Below, piece after piece: positions 6,662 to 7,419 of a stretch of DNA of 7,419 nucleotides. The notes beneath the pieces are model-generated. The model was not told the DNA's origin. It saw nothing but the letters and a program-made list of their open reading frames with translations, and did not search any database. A program made the translations under genes and the position numbers. Origin of the DNA: Verrucomicrobiota bacterium. GTDB taxonomy: Bacteria; Verrucomicrobiota; Verrucomicrobiae; Chthoniobacterales; UBA10450. The DNA lies in NCBI GenBank assembly GCA_003219495.1, contig QHOZ01000082.1:9636-17054 (forward strand), written 5' to 3'. Position 1 is the first letter of the stretch; the number at the start of each line of letters is the position of its first letter.

Positions 6662-7419
6662 AAACGCGCGTCGCAATTTTCTCGTTCATCGCAGCCGGTT
6701 TCCTGTTTGCGAGCAACGCGTTCTCTTGTCCGTGTCATCCATGCAAATGCTCGCCGTGCACCTGCGGCGGAATGGGTGGCAAAAGCGGAGGCGGGGGCGG
6801 CGGTAAACATCACGATCATCATCACGGACACGATCACGGTGGCGGAGGGAGCGTCGGCGTTGGAGTAGATGTCGATCTTAGCGGAGTCGGTCATCGCGCG
6901 CGCGAGGCGGACCCGTTTGCGACTGGTGGTAACGACAAACCGGTAGCGCACACGGAAGAAAAACGAACAACGAAACACAAAGAGCACGAGCCGATGACCC
7001 AAGGCTTCGACGAGATCAAGCTTACCGGTCAGGAAGCGAAAGACGAAGGCAATCCGCCGCACAACACTTTCAACGTAAACAACGACGAGACGCCCAAGAC
7101 AACCGATGCGGCGACCGAATTAAAGAAGGCGTACGATAAATATCACAACGCGCTCGTGGATTGGGAAAAGAAACAGCCGGGCTGGAGCACCCTGATGCAC
7201 GATTGGACGCAGTCGCCGAACACCGAAGAGGGAAATAAGAAGGCCAATAAGGCGTATAAGAAGATTGGCAAATTGATCGATCAGTTCAACAAAGGCGACG
7301 GCAAAGATTTGGTTGATGATTGGAAAAAGGCGTTCGACAACCAATTGAAATCAGGAGGCACCGTTGATGACAACTCGCTCGTGCCGCCGCCGGCGGATGA
7401 TATTGAGAAAAAGAAATAT
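6658..7419 (+). CDS. Exported Cys- and His-rich protein, incomplete at the window end, function unknown
   Basis: The frame is open from the ATG at 6658 to the last base: 254 codons with no stop. Residues 1-21 or 1-23 form a signal peptide (MKTRVAIFSFIAAGFLFASNA). Directly after it comes CPCHPCKCSPCTCGG (24-38), six cysteines in 13 residues arranged as CxCxP pentads. A Gly-rich stretch and a His cluster (HHDHHHGHDH, 51-60) follow, then a Gly/Val segment (VGVGVDVDLSGVG, 66-78) and a charged, hydrophilic linker (80-150). The remainder is Lys/Asp-rich and probably helical with Trp at 169, 176, 183 and 222. The Cys and His clusters suggest metal binding outside the cytoplasm, which is inference. 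No Shine-Dalgarno is seen; the ATGA overlap with the repaired end of the gene at 6243 suggests coupled translation. The segment at 162-210 resembles the tail of the large exported protein at 3491. The C-terminus and total length are unknown. Confidence 0.8.
   Translation, partial: MKTRVAIFSFIAAGFLFASNAFSCPCHPCKCSPCTCGGMGGKSGGGGGGKHHDHHHGHDHGGGGSVGVGVDVDLSGVGHRAREADPFATGGNDKPVAHTEEKRTTKHKEHEPMTQGFDEIKLTGQEAKDEGNPPHNTFNVNNDETPKTTDAATELKKAYDKYHNALVDWEKKQPGWSTLMHDWTQSPNTEEGNKKANKAYKKIGKLIDQFNKGDGKDLVDDWKKAFDNQLKSGGTVDDNSLVPPPADDIEKKKY

Noticed and set aside
6466..7062. Minus-strand frame of 198 codons opposite the Cys/His-rich gene
   Set aside because: Arg/Ser/Ala-rich shadow reading with no recognisable motif. 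The plus-strand frame has a signal peptide and runs open to the window end.

Overview
The window looks like chromosomal DNA of a GC-moderate Gram-negative-type bacterium. I lean towards Verrucomicrobiota or a neighbouring PVC lineage. The reasons are codon style (many GCG/CGC/GAT/TCG codons), mostly absent Shine-Dalgarno sequences, and Lys/Asp/Pro-rich secreted proteins beside housekeeping genes. This placement is inference and no marker in the window proves it. No phage, transposon or CRISPR signature was found.

Left part (1-3303, + strand): the C-terminal two-thirds of PTS enzyme I (cut by the window start), a 100-bp spacer with a weak possible promoter, then a complete class A penicillin-binding protein of 723 residues. 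Its glycosyltransferase and transpeptidase active-site motifs are intact.

Middle (3304-5650): a tRNA-Gly with anticodon CCC on the minus strand, converging on the PBP gene. Its likely promoter lies inside a run of degenerate 7-bp repeats. Next comes a + strand gene for a large, exported, low-complexity, lysine-rich protein of at least 719 residues, with Thr-Pro linkers, 12 cysteines in the mature part and one compact beta-type domain.

Right part (5660-7419): a small YkuD-type L,D-transpeptidase on the minus strand, convergent with the previous gene (9 bp between stops). It is divergent from a two-gene + strand unit. The 97-bp divergent spacer holds a perfect 8-bp inverted repeat, a candidate promoter and the only strong Shine-Dalgarno of the window. 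The first gene of the unit encodes a small exported protein whose 3' end appears frameshifted. Reading the other frame restores a plausible C-terminus and an ATGA stop/start overlap with the next gene. That second gene is open to the window edge and encodes an exported protein with a CxCxP cysteine cluster, a histidine-rich stretch and a Lys/Trp-rich helical region.

Together the window holds two peptidoglycan enzymes (a D,D-type polymerase/cross-linker and an L,D-transpeptidase) and three exported proteins of unknown function. Two of those exported proteins seem to share a short helical Trp motif. A common envelope role is possible but is inferred from proximity only.
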